A stretch of 26,730 nt of DNA from Dactylosporangium aurantiacum. GTDB taxonomy: Bacteria > Actinomycetota > Actinomycetes > Mycobacteriales > Micromonosporaceae. Below the pieces are notes generated by a model. That model was not told the DNA's origin. It saw only the letters and a program-made list of their open reading frames with translations, and made no database searches. The stretch covers positions 1 through 26,730 of the forward strand of contig NZ_JNYJ01000076.1 in assembly GCF_000716715.1 (NCBI RefSeq), given 5' to 3'. Below are positions 7,089 to 14,928 of the stretch, piece after piece. Position 1 is the first letter of the stretch, and every line of letters starts with the position of its first letter. The position numbers and the translations under genes are program-made.

Positions 7089-8006
7089 TCATAGGACGGA
7101 GGCAGGCCGCACGTCCTCACCGGTGGACGGCCGCGTAAGGCCGCACGGACACGGCTCTTCAACCCGCGCCTCCGGCCACGAATAAACCCAGATATCCAAC
7201 TCGCCGAGCCGTTCTCCGGTACGGCGGAGCAGAGCATCGCCAATCTCCCCCACCACGGTCACATCCGATGGGTGTGGACCTGACCCGAAGTGCACGCCGA
7301 TGCATCGGAGGCGTTCGGTGAGTGCCTCCCGGAGCTGGCCGAGCGCGGCCGGATCGTTGTCAAGGCCGCGAGCCGTAGCCGCGCACACGCGCACGCCCCA
7401 GTCCTCGTCGACGAGCAGCGCCTCCGGTACCGCACCGAACCGGCCGACGGCGAGCGCGATCCCTGCCCGCTCACGCCACGGCGCCCCGCTGGCCAACCGC
7501 AGCAGCAGCCGCGTCACGCTCGGACGTTCGTCCTCCAAGTCAGGTGCCGCCAGCAGCTCGGCCGCCGCGACGATCGCGGCCATCCGCTCCTCGTCGTCAC
7601 CGGACCCGATGAACGGCGCGACGCTGCGGTACAGATCCGGCCGCGCGGCAAGCATTGCCCGCGTCGACACCATCTCCACCTCCCACGACTCATCACCGTG
7701 CCTGTCGAAGTCCTCTATCTCATCGACGGCATCAGACACGGCGCACCGCAGCCAGCGCAACAGCTCCACCCGCACGGTCCGGTCCATGCAGGGGTCGCCG
7801 AGGATCGCCGCCAAACACCGCGCAACCGGCGGCACCGCCGGCCACACCGTGCTGGAGTGCAGCACCTCGTGCCACAAATAGCGCACGGCCCCGGCGCGCA
7901 GCTCAGGATCACGGCCGAGCAACGCCCCGAGATGGCGCGGGAAATCGGTCGCGCGCCCCGCCCCGGTCTGCACCATCGACCAATCGGTCTCGTCAAGCAC
8001 CGGCAC
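7089..8006 (-). CDS. HEAT-repeat-like hypothetical protein
   Basis: The protein has 305 aa with a GTG start. It is almost entirely helical. Alternating amphipathic helices are visible in FPRHLGALLGRDPELRAGAV, ERMAAIVAAAELLAAPDLED, RAGIALAVGRFGAVPEALLV and DWGVRVCAATARGLDNDP, which is the pattern of HEAT/PBS-lyase-like repeats used as protein-protein scaffolds. Similar proteins are common and unassigned in actinomycetes. The C-terminal tail carries EEPCPCG, too little for a zinc site by itself. It precedes repeat copy F on its 3' side and is followed upstream by the 8081-8695 gene in the same direction. No enzymatic motif is seen. Confidence 0.65.
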   Translation of the reverse strand: MPVLDETDWSMVQTGAGRATDFPRHLGALLGRDPELRAGAVRYLWHEVLHSSTVWPAVPPVARCLAAILGDPCMDRTVRVELLRWLRCAVSDAVDEIEDFDRHGDESWEVEMVSTRAMLAARPDLYRSVAPFIGSGDDEERMAAIVAAAELLAAPDLEDERPSVTRLLLRLASGAPWRERAGIALAVGRFGAVPEALLVDEDWGVRVCAATARGLDNDPAALGQLREALTERLRCIGVHFGSGPHPSDVTVVGEIGDALLRRTGERLGELDIWVYSWPEARVEEPCPCGLTRPSTGEDVRPASVL

Positions 8007-8080
8007 ACGCTAACCGGCCGCTGCCAAAGCGTCCTCATCTGCCGCGACGTGTGTGTTGCGCGGATCGGTCGGCAACTGGC

Positions 8081-8695
8081 TCACACTCGGGGTAAATCGC
8101 GGACGGGAGCACGCGGCACGCCCAGGCGGTCGAGAAGGTCGAAGTACGCGTCCTCACTGAGGACGTACCGTGTCGACGGAAGCCGGAGCCGGGCGGCGAG
8201 CCCCGGACGGCGCGCGGTACGCAGAATCTGTCCGATCGGCCCGGCCGGGACGATGTACCCGGCCTCGGCCGCCCAGTTGACCGCATGTCGGACCGCTTCA
8301 CGGGGTGGACAGCCGAAGGCGGCGATCGTCTCGCGGGCGCGACGTCGTGCAGCCTTGCGCGCCATTCCGATCATCGCATGGTGGTCACGCTCGAACGCAT
8401 ATGCGGTGTCCCGGTCAAGCCAGACACCCCATCGGTCACCGGACGGGGTGGCCGCGACGACCTGGCCGTAGTCGCTGTCGGCGATGTACGTGGCGATCAC
8501 CGGGCACGACGAGGCGGCTACCAGGCTCAGCAGAGGATCGGGCTCACGGCCGAGCACGTTGTCAGGCAGGTCGTAGACACGCCACCCGTCGCCGCGGACA
8601 GCACCTTCGTGGGAGCGGACAGACGCGCCGATGTCCTGCAGCACCACCGACGCCTGATCGCCGCGGACCGCGATCAGCGTGCCCCAATAGCCCAT
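8081..8695 (-). CDS. Hypothetical protein, 204 aa ('MGYWGTLIAVRGD')
   Basis: I placed the start at the ATG at 8695 because a ribosome binding site (AGGGAC) precedes it and the frame upstream is Arg/Ser-rich noise. The N-terminal half begins MGYWGTLIAVRG and contains a beta-rich part with SCPVIATYIADSDYGQVVAA and WGVWLDRDTAYAFE. The C-terminal half is helical and basic (ARKAARRRARETIAAFG). A similar N-terminus is seen in unassigned actinobacterial proteins. No catalytic motif, signal peptide or membrane segment is visible. The gene is 74 bases upstream of the HEAT-like gene in the same direction, so co-transcription is possible. Confidence 0.7.
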   Translation of the reverse strand: MGYWGTLIAVRGDQASVVLQDIGASVRSHEGAVRGDGWRVYDLPDNVLGREPDPLLSLVAASSCPVIATYIADSDYGQVVAATPSGDRWGVWLDRDTAYAFERDHHAMIGMARKAARRRARETIAAFGCPPREAVRHAVNWAAEAGYIVPAGPIGQILRTARRPGLAARLRLPSTRYVLSEDAYFDLLDRLGVPRAPVRDLPRV

Positions 8696-8751
8696 GCTCG
8701 GTCCCTGTCGCTGTCGATGATCAGATTCGCCGGACTGTAGACGGCATCCGC

Positions 8752-8943
8752 TCACGGCGCCGCGTACACCCACACCTTCGCCGCAAGATCGGCACCGCGC
8801 GGCAGCATGTCGGCATGACCGAACCGACAGGATGACCGCTGAACTACGGGTAAGCTCGCGCGGTACCACCGAGAACCCGTCGCCGCCGGTAACCCCAAGC
8901 CCAACACGATCGCGACCAACGTCCTACATCCTGAGCGATTCAT
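8752..8943 (-). CDS. Possible small secreted protein (63 aa) or remnant
   Basis: The open frame starts at an ATG with a good purine-rich site (AAGGGAGG) close in front. Its N-terminus, MNRSGCRTLVAIVLGLGLPA, looks like a signal peptide. The remaining 40 residues show no pattern, and third-position G/C is lower than in neighbouring genes. It could be a genuine small exported protein, or the 5' end of a larger gene broken by frameshift. It lies 56 bases upstream of the 8081-8695 gene in the same direction. Confidence 0.3.
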   Translation of the reverse strand: MNRSGCRTLVAIVLGLGLPAATGSRWYRASLPVVQRSSCRFGHADMLPRGADLAAKVWVYAAP

Positions 8944-9102
8944 CGCCTCCCTTGAGGGCGCCTCGATCCGCGGCAACCCCCAAGGCCGCAGCGCTCGGTG
9001 ATCGCATACGTTCGAACGTTGGACCGCTACAGGCCCTGACGTGGCGGTAGCCATGGGTGGCGTGCAGAGCCTGGGTCGTGGCGTCCACAGACGCCGGGCG
9101 AG

Positions 9103-9372
9103 GTGTGGGCTCGGGCGCTGGGAGGCCTGGACCGGGAGCAGGACTGCTGTGGCTGGGCGCACCGGCTGACAGCACCGGGCGCACGTGCGCAGCTGACCGC
9201 GTCCGGGTTCGGCGCCGACGGCCTCGCAGCGGTGCTGGATGATCCCGAGGTCGGCGCGGCGGCCGCCACCGCGGTGGGCTGCGCCGCGACCACCGTGCGG
9301 AGCGCCGGGATCGACCGGTGGTACCGCCGCGTCGCTGTCACCGACACGTACCATGGAAGAATCTCCTTGTGA
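9103..9372 (+). CDS. Short ORF coupled to the kinase gene, probably 5'-truncated
   Basis: This 89-aa frame has strong third-position G/C bias and reads like real protein (GLDREQDCCGWAHRLTAPGA, then DPEVGAAAATAVGCAATTVR and RWYRRVAVTDTYHGRISL). The frame is open back to about 9040 without a natural start; GTG 9103 is the first available. Its TGA overlaps the kinase GTG (GTGA, 9369-9372), the usual sign of translational coupling. I do not recognise the family. Since the upstream 400 bases look decayed, the likeliest reading is the 3' end of a larger gene whose front was lost. Confidence 0.4.
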   Translation: MWARALGGLDREQDCCGWAHRLTAPGARAQLTASGFGADGLAAVLDDPEVGAAAATAVGCAATTVRSAGIDRWYRRVAVTDTYHGRISL

Positions 9373-10553
9373 CGTCGGAACCGCGGTGGGCAACGGCGCG
9401 CCGGGGCGGGGTCTATCTGCTCGTCTCGCTGTTCACCGGCGTCGTCACGGTGCTCACGCTGCCGCTGCTGTGCGTGCCGCGGCTGGCCCGGCTCTGGGCG
9501 GGCGCGCACCGCGACCGCGCCGGCCGCATGCTCGCGACCGCGTCGACGGCACCGCCACCGATCCGTCGCCTGTGGGCCGAGCCCGCGCCGGGACGCACGC
9601 TGCGCGCGCTGCTCTGGCTGCCGGTGAACGCCGTGACCGGACTGCTGTTCGGCCTGCCCGCCCTGCTCTGCGTGGGCAACATCGTGGTCGCGGTGATCGC
9701 CACCTCGCTGTGGTGGGCGTTCACCCCGGCGGAGCGGCCCCGACTGTTCGTCGACGTCGCGGTAACCGGCTGGACGACGGCGCTGGCCCTCGGTCCGCTG
9801 CAGATGATCATCCTTTCCTTCGTGGGGTCCGTGGCATTCGCCCCCCTCGCCCGCGCACACGCCCGGATCTGCGTGGCGGTGCTGGCGCGCTCGACCAACG
9901 ACCAGCTCGCCGAGCGGGTCGCCGAGCTCACCCGCACCCGCGCCGACGTGCTCGACGCCCACGGCGCGGAGCTGCGCCGCATCGAGCGGGACCTGCACGA
10001 CGGCACCCAGGCCCGGCTCGTCGCCATCGCGATGCGCCTGGCGGTGGCCCGGCAGGCGTTCGACGACGACCCGCGCGACGACGCGTTCGTGGCCCGGCTG
10101 CTTCGCGACGCCCACGAGGGCATCGAGGCGGCCATGACCGAGCTGCGGGAGGTGATCCGGACGGTGTACCCGCCGATCCTCGCGGACCGGGGACTCGACG
10201 GTGCGCTCAGCGCCGTCGCGGCGGGCTGTGCCGTGCCGACCCGGCTGGACATCGGCCCGATCGAGCGGGTCCCGGCGGCGATGGAGGCCGTCGTGTACTT
10301 CGCCGTCGCCGAAGCCCTCACCAACGTCACCAAGCACAGCCGGGCCACCACCGCCCGGGTCCGGGTCGGCCGGACCGCCGACCGGCTGACGGTCGCCGTC
10401 ACCGACGACGGCATCGGTGGCGCCGACGACCGGCGGGGGACCGGCCTCGCCGGGATCCGCCGCCGGGTGCTCGCCCTGGACGGCACCGTCGCGGTCGACA
10501 GCCCGGCCGGCGGACCGACCACGATCACGATGGAGCTGCCGTGCGGGTGGTGA
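9369..10553 (+). CDS. Two-component sensor histidine kinase (NarL-partner type)
   Basis: The protein has 394 aa with a GTG start and GGAAGAA in front. Hydrophobic segments at about 13-36, 82-115 and 130-160 form a membrane sensor region with little outside the membrane, as in kinases that sense through the membrane itself. The HisKA_3 dimerisation domain carries RDLHDGTQ with phospho-acceptor His210. The HATPase part has the N box AEALTNVTKHS (Asn319), the G1 box DDGIGGAD (346-353) and the G2 box GTGLAGI (357-363), so all key ATP-binding motifs are present. It autophosphorylates and passes the phosphate to the LuxR-type regulator whose gene overlaps its own by 13 bases. The convergent ABC transporter is the likely output. 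Confidence 0.9.
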   Translation: MTSEPRWATARRGGVYLLVSLFTGVVTVLTLPLLCVPRLARLWAGAHRDRAGRMLATASTAPPPIRRLWAEPAPGRTLRALLWLPVNAVTGLLFGLPALLCVGNIVVAVIATSLWWAFTPAERPRLFVDVAVTGWTTALALGPLQMIILSFVGSVAFAPLARAHARICVAVLARSTNDQLAERVAELTRTRADVLDAHGAELRRIERDLHDGTQARLVAIAMRLAVARQAFDDDPRDDAFVARLLRDAHEGIEAAMTELREVIRTVYPPILADRGLDGALSAVAAGCAVPTRLDIGPIERVPAAMEAVVYFAVAEALTNVTKHSRATTARVRVGRTADRLTVAVTDDGIGGADDRRGTGLAGIRRRVLALDGTVAVDSPAGGPTTITMELPCGW

Positions 10554-11200
10554 TCGCCGAGGACAACGTGCTGCTGTCCACCGGCCTGGAGCTGTTGCTG
10601 GGCCGGGCGGGCTTCCAGATCGCCGCCGTCGCCGAGGACGCCGACGCGTTCCTCACCGCCGTGCGCGAGCATCGGCCCGACGTCACGATCGTCGACGTCC
10701 GCCTGCCGCCGTCGTTCCGCGACGAGGGCATCCGGGCCGCGCTGCAGGCCCGCCGGGAGCGGCCCGGCCTGCCGGTGCTGGTGCTGTCACAGTACGTCGA
10801 GCAGCAGTACGCCGCCGAGCTGCTCGCCACCACCGGCGGCGGGGTCGGCTACCTGCTCAAGGACCGGGTCAGCCGGGTCGAGGAGTTCGTCGACGCGCTG
10901 CGTCGCGTCGCCGCCGGCGGCACCGCGATGGACCCGGAGGTGATCGCCCAGCTGGTGCAGCGTGCCGGCGACCCGATCGCCGCCCTCACCGCCCGCGAAC
11001 GCGAGGTCCTCGGGCTGATGGCCCAGGGCCAAGACAACACCGCGATCGGCGCGCAGCTCGTCATCACCGACAACGCCGTGCACAAGCACATCGGCAACAT
11101 CTTCGCCAAGCTCGGCCTCGCCGTCACCGACAGCGGGCACCGCCGGGTCCTGGCCGTGCTCGCGTACCTCAACGCGGCGGGCCGGACCGCCGGCGGTTGA
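10541..11200 (+). CDS. LuxR/NarL-family response regulator
   Basis: The protein has 219 aa. The receiver domain occupies residues 1-115, with acidic pair Glu7/Asp8, phospho-acceptor Asp52 (IVDVRLPP) and Lys107 (YLLKDR). A LuxR-type HTH lies at about 148-200 (LTAREREVLGLMAQGQDNTA, then VHKHIGNIFAKLG). Its GTG start lies inside the kinase gene, so the two are translated together. The expected role is to bind DNA as a dimer when phosphorylated. The 18-bp perfect palindrome in front of the ABC transporter operon is the best candidate site in the window, but that link is inferred. Confidence 0.9.
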   Translation: MRVVIAEDNVLLSTGLELLLGRAGFQIAAVAEDADAFLTAVREHRPDVTIVDVRLPPSFRDEGIRAALQARRERPGLPVLVLSQYVEQQYAAELLATTGGGVGYLLKDRVSRVEEFVDALRRVAAGGTAMDPEVIAQLVQRAGDPIAALTAREREVLGLMAQGQDNTAIGAQLVITDNAVHKHIGNIFAKLGLAVTDSGHRRVLAVLAYLNAAGRTAGG

Positions 11201-11210
11201 TCCGGCCCGC
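11177..11210. terminator. Terminator hairpin between regulator and permease genes
   Basis: GCGGGCCGGA pairs perfectly with TCCGGCCCGC (10 bp) around a 14-base loop that is itself palindromic (CCGCCGGCGG). It starts inside the last codons of the response regulator and is followed by CTCTTCTT. It sits between convergent genes, where a two-way terminator is expected. Confidence 0.55.
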
Positions 11211-11245
11211 GCGCTCTTCTTGGCGCACGCCGATCGCGGCGGCCT

Positions 11246-13804
11246 CTATTCGCGCACGCCGATCGCTTCGACGGGCCGGGGCCGCATGGCGATCCGGGCC
11301 GAGGTCATCACGGCGGCCCAGCCGAGCAGCGCGGCGACCCCGACGATCCCCAGGTACGCCAACGGCGGCACGGCCGGCAGCAGCGTCCGGGTCAGCGCGA
11401 GGCTCGTGCCGACCAGCGACGGGATCGCCGCGAGGGTGCCGATGAGCACGGCGGTCACCACGATGATCCGGGTCTCGCTGCGCATCATCGCCCGCACCTG
11501 CCGGCGGGTCGCGCCGACCAGCCGCAGCAACGCGAACTCCCGGAACCGGGCCGCGGTCGCCATCACCAACGTGTTCACCACGGCGATCGCGAGGTAGCCG
11601 AGCAGCACCGCGTTGAGGATGAGCCCGACCGCCGACTCGCCGGCGGCAGCCTCACGCTGCGCACCGACGAACGCGGCACGGTCGCTCACCCGTACCGTCG
11701 GCAGCCCCGCCACGGCCGACCGCAGCGCCGCACCGACCACCCCGACGTCGGCGCCTGGGGCCGCCGCGACGAGCACCGCCAGGTCCAGCCGGTCGGTGGT
11801 GTGCGTCAACACGACGTCGTGCGGCAGCGTGACGTCGCCGAGGCCGAGGCCCCGCTCGTAGATCGCCACCACCGTCGGGGTGACGGGCGTGCCGTCGCCG
11901 AGCCGGAGCGTGACGGTGTCGCCGAGCGCGACGTCGAGGGTGCCGGCCGCGATCCGGCTCAGGGCCACGGTGTCGCCGCGCAGGGCGTCGAGGTCGCCGT
12001 CCAGTACACCCGGATCCAGGGTCGTGGTGAGCCGGTCGGCGGTGATGCCCTGCGCCGCGTAGTGGCGGAACTGCACGTCCTCGCCCGAGCGGAAGGTCAC
12101 CAGGGTCCGCGTGCGCACCACCGGGGTCACCACCGCCACGCCTGGCACGCGACGCAGCGTGTCGGCGAGCTCCGGCGACACCCCCGCCGACGCGGACGTG
12201 ACGACGAAGTCCGCCCGCAGCGCGTCGGCGGCCTGGTCCTGGGCGGCAGCGCTGGCCGTCGTGCCGCTGAACAGCTGCCCGGCGGCCAGGGTGATGCCCA
12301 TGATGAGCGGCGTGGTCGCCGCGGCCAGCCGGCGGGCGTTGGCGTGCGCGTTGGCCGTCGCGAGGAATCCGCTGACGCCAGCCCCCGGGTTCAGCCATGG
12401 GCCGAGCACGGTGACGGCGCCGGCAAGCAGTTTCGGTCCGAGCAGCCCGACGGCGAAGATGAGCAGGAACGCGGAGAAGGCGGCGCTCTCCGCGGCCCCC
12501 TCACCGCGCAGCCGCAGCGGCGGCACCGAGGCCATCGCCAGGCCGGCCGGGATCAGCAGCACCCCGACGGTCAACCGGAGCCGGCCGAGCCGGGGCGGCT
12601 CGAGGACCGCCTCGCCGAGCGCGTCCACCGGTCGGAGCCGGGCCGCCCGCCGGGCCGCGACCCAGCTGCCCAGCCGGGCGCCGATCAGGCACAGCACGAC
12701 CGAGACCAGCACCGGCAGCGGGCCGATCGACAGCGTGAAGTCCGCCGGGATCGCACCGACCGCCACGAACGCCGCCCGGAACGCCAGACTCAGCCCGATC
12801 CCGGGCACCACGCCGAGGACCGCCCCGAGCGTGCCGACCACCATCGTCTCCGCGGTGATCATGCGCAGCACCTGCTTCGGGGTCGCGCCGATCGCCCGCA
12901 GCAACGCCAGCTCCCGCAGCCGCTGCCGGACCGACAGTGCCAACGTGCTGCCCACCACGATCATGATGACCAGGACCATGCTGCCGCCGAACGCCAGCGC
13001 CAGCTCGCTGACGAACGACCGGGTGCCGCCCAGGTCGAGGAACTCGGCCTCGCTGCGCTCGCGTCCCTGGTACACGACGACGTCGGGCACCGCCGCCCGG
13101 ATCGCGTCGGCCACCTCCTCGACGCCGGCTCCGGGTAGGAGCAGCACCCCGATCACCGCCACCCGGTCGGCCCGCCCGGACAGCGCCCGGACTCGCTCGT
13201 CGGCGAAGAACACAGCCGGCTGCCGAGACGCCCGGCCGTCCGGCAGGCGCACGACGCCGCTCACCCGGAACGTCGCGACCGTCGACCCGACGGCGAGCCG
13301 GACCGTGCCGTCGACGGGGACGCCGGCCCGCTCGGCGAGGGCTGCGTCGAGTACCACATCATCGAAGGCTGTCGGGGGACGACCGGCGCTCATCGTGAAC
13401 GGGCCGAGCACCGTGGACCCCCAGCCGTGCCCGCGTGTCGCGGCGTCGCCCAGCACCGCGCCGTCGGCCGTCACCAGGCTCACCGCGACACTGACGTCGG
13501 CGATCGCAGCCCGCACGCCGGGCACCCGCGCCACGTCGGCGATCCTGTCAGCCGGCAGGGTCGCCCGCTCGACGAACCGCGGATCCACGTCGTCGGCCAC
13601 CGGCATCGCCTGCCGGGCACCGACCACCAGCTCGGCGGCGCGGTACCGCTCGGTCGGCACCTTGGACCGCTCGCTGCTCTCCAACAGGATCCCGCAGGCG
13701 GTGATCACCGCCGAGCCGAACAGCACCGCGACGAACGCCGCGACGAACCCACCCGTGCGCCCCCGGACCGTGCTCCAGGCCAGCGCCAACATGCGCCGGC
13801 TCAC
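11246..13804 (-). CDS. ABC transporter permease, FtsX/MacB-like (852 aa)
   Basis: The GTG start overlaps the stop of the 28-codon ORF in front. The layout is that of a long actinobacterial FtsX-type permease. There is an N-terminal membrane helix (about 18-40) and a large outer domain. Three helices around 268-385 follow, with the cytoplasmic coupling segment LRELALLRAIGATPKQVLRM. A central pair of hydrophobic segments and a second outer domain come next. Last are three C-terminal helices with FREFALLRLVGATRRQVRAM. The repeated 'ALLR.(I/V)GAT..QV' motif marks the two FtsX halves. With the neighbouring ATPase it should form an exporter or mechanotransmission pump; such pairs next to kinase-regulator genes commonly respond to antimicrobial peptides or envelope stress. 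Substrate unknown. Confidence 0.9.
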   Translation of the reverse strand: MSRRMLALAWSTVRGRTGGFVAAFVAVLFGSAVITACGILLESSERSKVPTERYRAAELVVGARQAMPVADDVDPRFVERATLPADRIADVARVPGVRAAIADVSVAVSLVTADGAVLGDAATRGHGWGSTVLGPFTMSAGRPPTAFDDVVLDAALAERAGVPVDGTVRLAVGSTVATFRVSGVVRLPDGRASRQPAVFFADERVRALSGRADRVAVIGVLLLPGAGVEEVADAIRAAVPDVVVYQGRERSEAEFLDLGGTRSFVSELALAFGGSMVLVIMIVVGSTLALSVRQRLRELALLRAIGATPKQVLRMITAETMVVGTLGAVLGVVPGIGLSLAFRAAFVAVGAIPADFTLSIGPLPVLVSVVLCLIGARLGSWVAARRAARLRPVDALGEAVLEPPRLGRLRLTVGVLLIPAGLAMASVPPLRLRGEGAAESAAFSAFLLIFAVGLLGPKLLAGAVTVLGPWLNPGAGVSGFLATANAHANARRLAAATTPLIMGITLAAGQLFSGTTASAAAQDQAADALRADFVVTSASAGVSPELADTLRRVPGVAVVTPVVRTRTLVTFRSGEDVQFRHYAAQGITADRLTTTLDPGVLDGDLDALRGDTVALSRIAAGTLDVALGDTVTLRLGDGTPVTPTVVAIYERGLGLGDVTLPHDVVLTHTTDRLDLAVLVAAAPGADVGVVGAALRSAVAGLPTVRVSDRAAFVGAQREAAAGESAVGLILNAVLLGYLAIAVVNTLVMATAARFREFALLRLVGATRRQVRAMMRSETRIIVVTAVLIGTLAAIPSLVGTSLALTRTLLPAVPPLAYLGIVGVAALLGWAAVMTSARIAMRPRPVEAIGVRE

Positions 13805-13887
13805 CGCTTCCCCAGATGCGTCGTAGGGTCGTCGTCGTGGGTCGTCGGGTCGTCGTCGTACGCCGGCACCAACGGATGGCGGCTCAC
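13801..13887 (-). CDS. 28-codon ORF bridging ATPase and permease genes
   Basis: This tiny frame starts with GTG inside the ATPase stop (GTGA) and stops with TGA inside the permease GTG, so it is exactly in register with both 4-base overlaps. It encodes VSRHPLVPAY followed by two copies of DDDPTTH and then LGKR. The two heptapeptides come from a 21-bp imperfect tandem repeat (13816-13857). Its end (THLGKR-stop) mirrors the end of the ATPase (THLGER-stop), suggesting local duplication of the gene junction. It may serve only to keep translation coupled, or its product may not matter at all. Confidence 0.4.
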   Translation of the reverse strand: MSRHPLVPAYDDDPTTHDDDPTTHLGKR

Positions 13888-14669
13888 CGTTCCCCCAGGT
13901 GGGTCATCCGCTCGGCGACCTGCTCGGCCGACGGGCGGTGCAACTCGCCCGCCAGCCGACCGTCGGCCAGGAACAGCACCCGGTCGGCCTGCGCGGCAGC
14001 GACCGGGTCGTGGGTGACCATGAGCACCGTCTGCCCGAACTCGTCGACGATCCTGCGCAGCAGTGCCAGCACCTGCCGGCTGCTGCGACTGTCCAACGCG
14101 CCGGTCGGCTCGTCGGCACAGACCAGATCGGGCCGGGTGACCAGCGCCCGGGCGATCGCCACCCGCTGCTGCTGCCCGCCGGAGAGCTGGCTCGGACGGC
14201 GATCGCGGAACTCGGCCAGCCCGACCGCCGCGAGCACCTCGCTCAACCGCGCCGGCTCGACCGACCGCTCGGCCAACCGGACCGGCAGGGTCACGTTGTC
14301 GGCCACACTCAACGCACCGATCAGGTTGTACGCCTGGAAGACGAACCCGATCCGGTCCCGCCGCAGCTCGGTCAGCTCCGTCTCGGACCGCCCGGACAGC
14401 TCGGTGTCGCCCAGCATCACCCGGCCCGACGTCGGCCGGTCCAGCCCTGCCGCGCAGTGCAGCAGCGTGCTCTTGCCCGAGCCGGATGGGCCCATCACCG
14501 CGGTGAACGTCCCCCGCCCGAAGCTCGCCGTCACCGCGTCCAGCGCGCGGACCCGCTGCTTCGGCGAGCCGTACTCCTTCGACACCGCGTCCAGGCGCAC
14601 CGCGTCGGGCGACGTCACGGCGGTCTCGGCCGGTCGTCGCGACCCGGCCCTCGTAGTTCTCATGTCCAT
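13884..14669 (-). CDS. ABC transporter ATP-binding protein (MacB/LolD-like)
   Basis: The protein has 261 aa. Walker A GPSGSGKST starts at residue 60, the Q-loop Gln is at 112 (FQAYNLIG), the signature LSGGQQQR at 162-169, Walker B with catalytic Glu187 (VCADEPTGALD) and the switch His220. The whole pattern is that of the ATPases that pair with FtsX-type permeases. The first 20 residues are non-conserved and the start could be the ATG at 14669 or at 14663; neither has a strong ribosome binding site. The gene leads the operon with the permease, separated only by the 28-codon ORF. An 18-bp palindrome 54 bases before the start is the likely control site. Confidence 0.9.
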   Translation of the reverse strand: MDMRTTRAGSRRPAETAVTSPDAVRLDAVSKEYGSPKQRVRALDAVTASFGRGTFTAVMGPSGSGKSTLLHCAAGLDRPTSGRVMLGDTELSGRSETELTELRRDRIGFVFQAYNLIGALSVADNVTLPVRLAERSVEPARLSEVLAAVGLAEFRDRRPSQLSGGQQQRVAIARALVTRPDLVCADEPTGALDSRSSRQVLALLRRIVDEFGQTVLMVTHDPVAAAQADRVLFLADGRLAGELHRPSAEQVAERMTHLGER

Positions 14670-14722
14670 CGAGGCTAGGCATGACGACGGCCCGGACCGA
14701 TACCCCGCGCCACCGGAGTCGG

Positions 14723-14740
14723 ACTACAGCCAGCTGTAGT
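14723..14740. promoter_or_regulatory. Perfect 18-bp palindrome upstream of the ABC operon
   Basis: ACTACAGC-CA-GCTGTAGT is a perfect dyad of two 8-bp arms. It lies 54-71 bases upstream of the ATPase start, where an activator or repressor of that operon would bind. A dimeric LuxR/NarL-type regulator (10541-11200) would suit such a site, but binding is inferred. Confidence 0.55.
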
Positions 14741-14928
14741 GACCGTCGAGCGTTCTCACGTCGACAGCGCGCCGGGCATGGCGACGATCATGCCGGGTTC
14801 GCCGAGCTGCTGCCGACACGGCCGCTTGCCGGGGCAGCGTCTGGACATCGCCCGGGACTGATGCAGTGATGTCGTTGCGATCAAGGCGGCTGGCCAAGGC
14901 GCGTCGCGGGTCGGCTTGGTCGTCGGGA

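Noticed and set aside
8040..8075. Possible further element end (CATCTGCCGCGACGTG) between the two minus-strand genes
   Set aside because: Only a short match to the left end and no right end at any reasonable distance.
11801..13826. Long open frames (up to 571 codons) on the plus strand across the permease gene
   Set aside because: They are Arg/Ser/Thr/Pro-rich shadows caused by high GC; the minus-strand frame has clear FtsX features.
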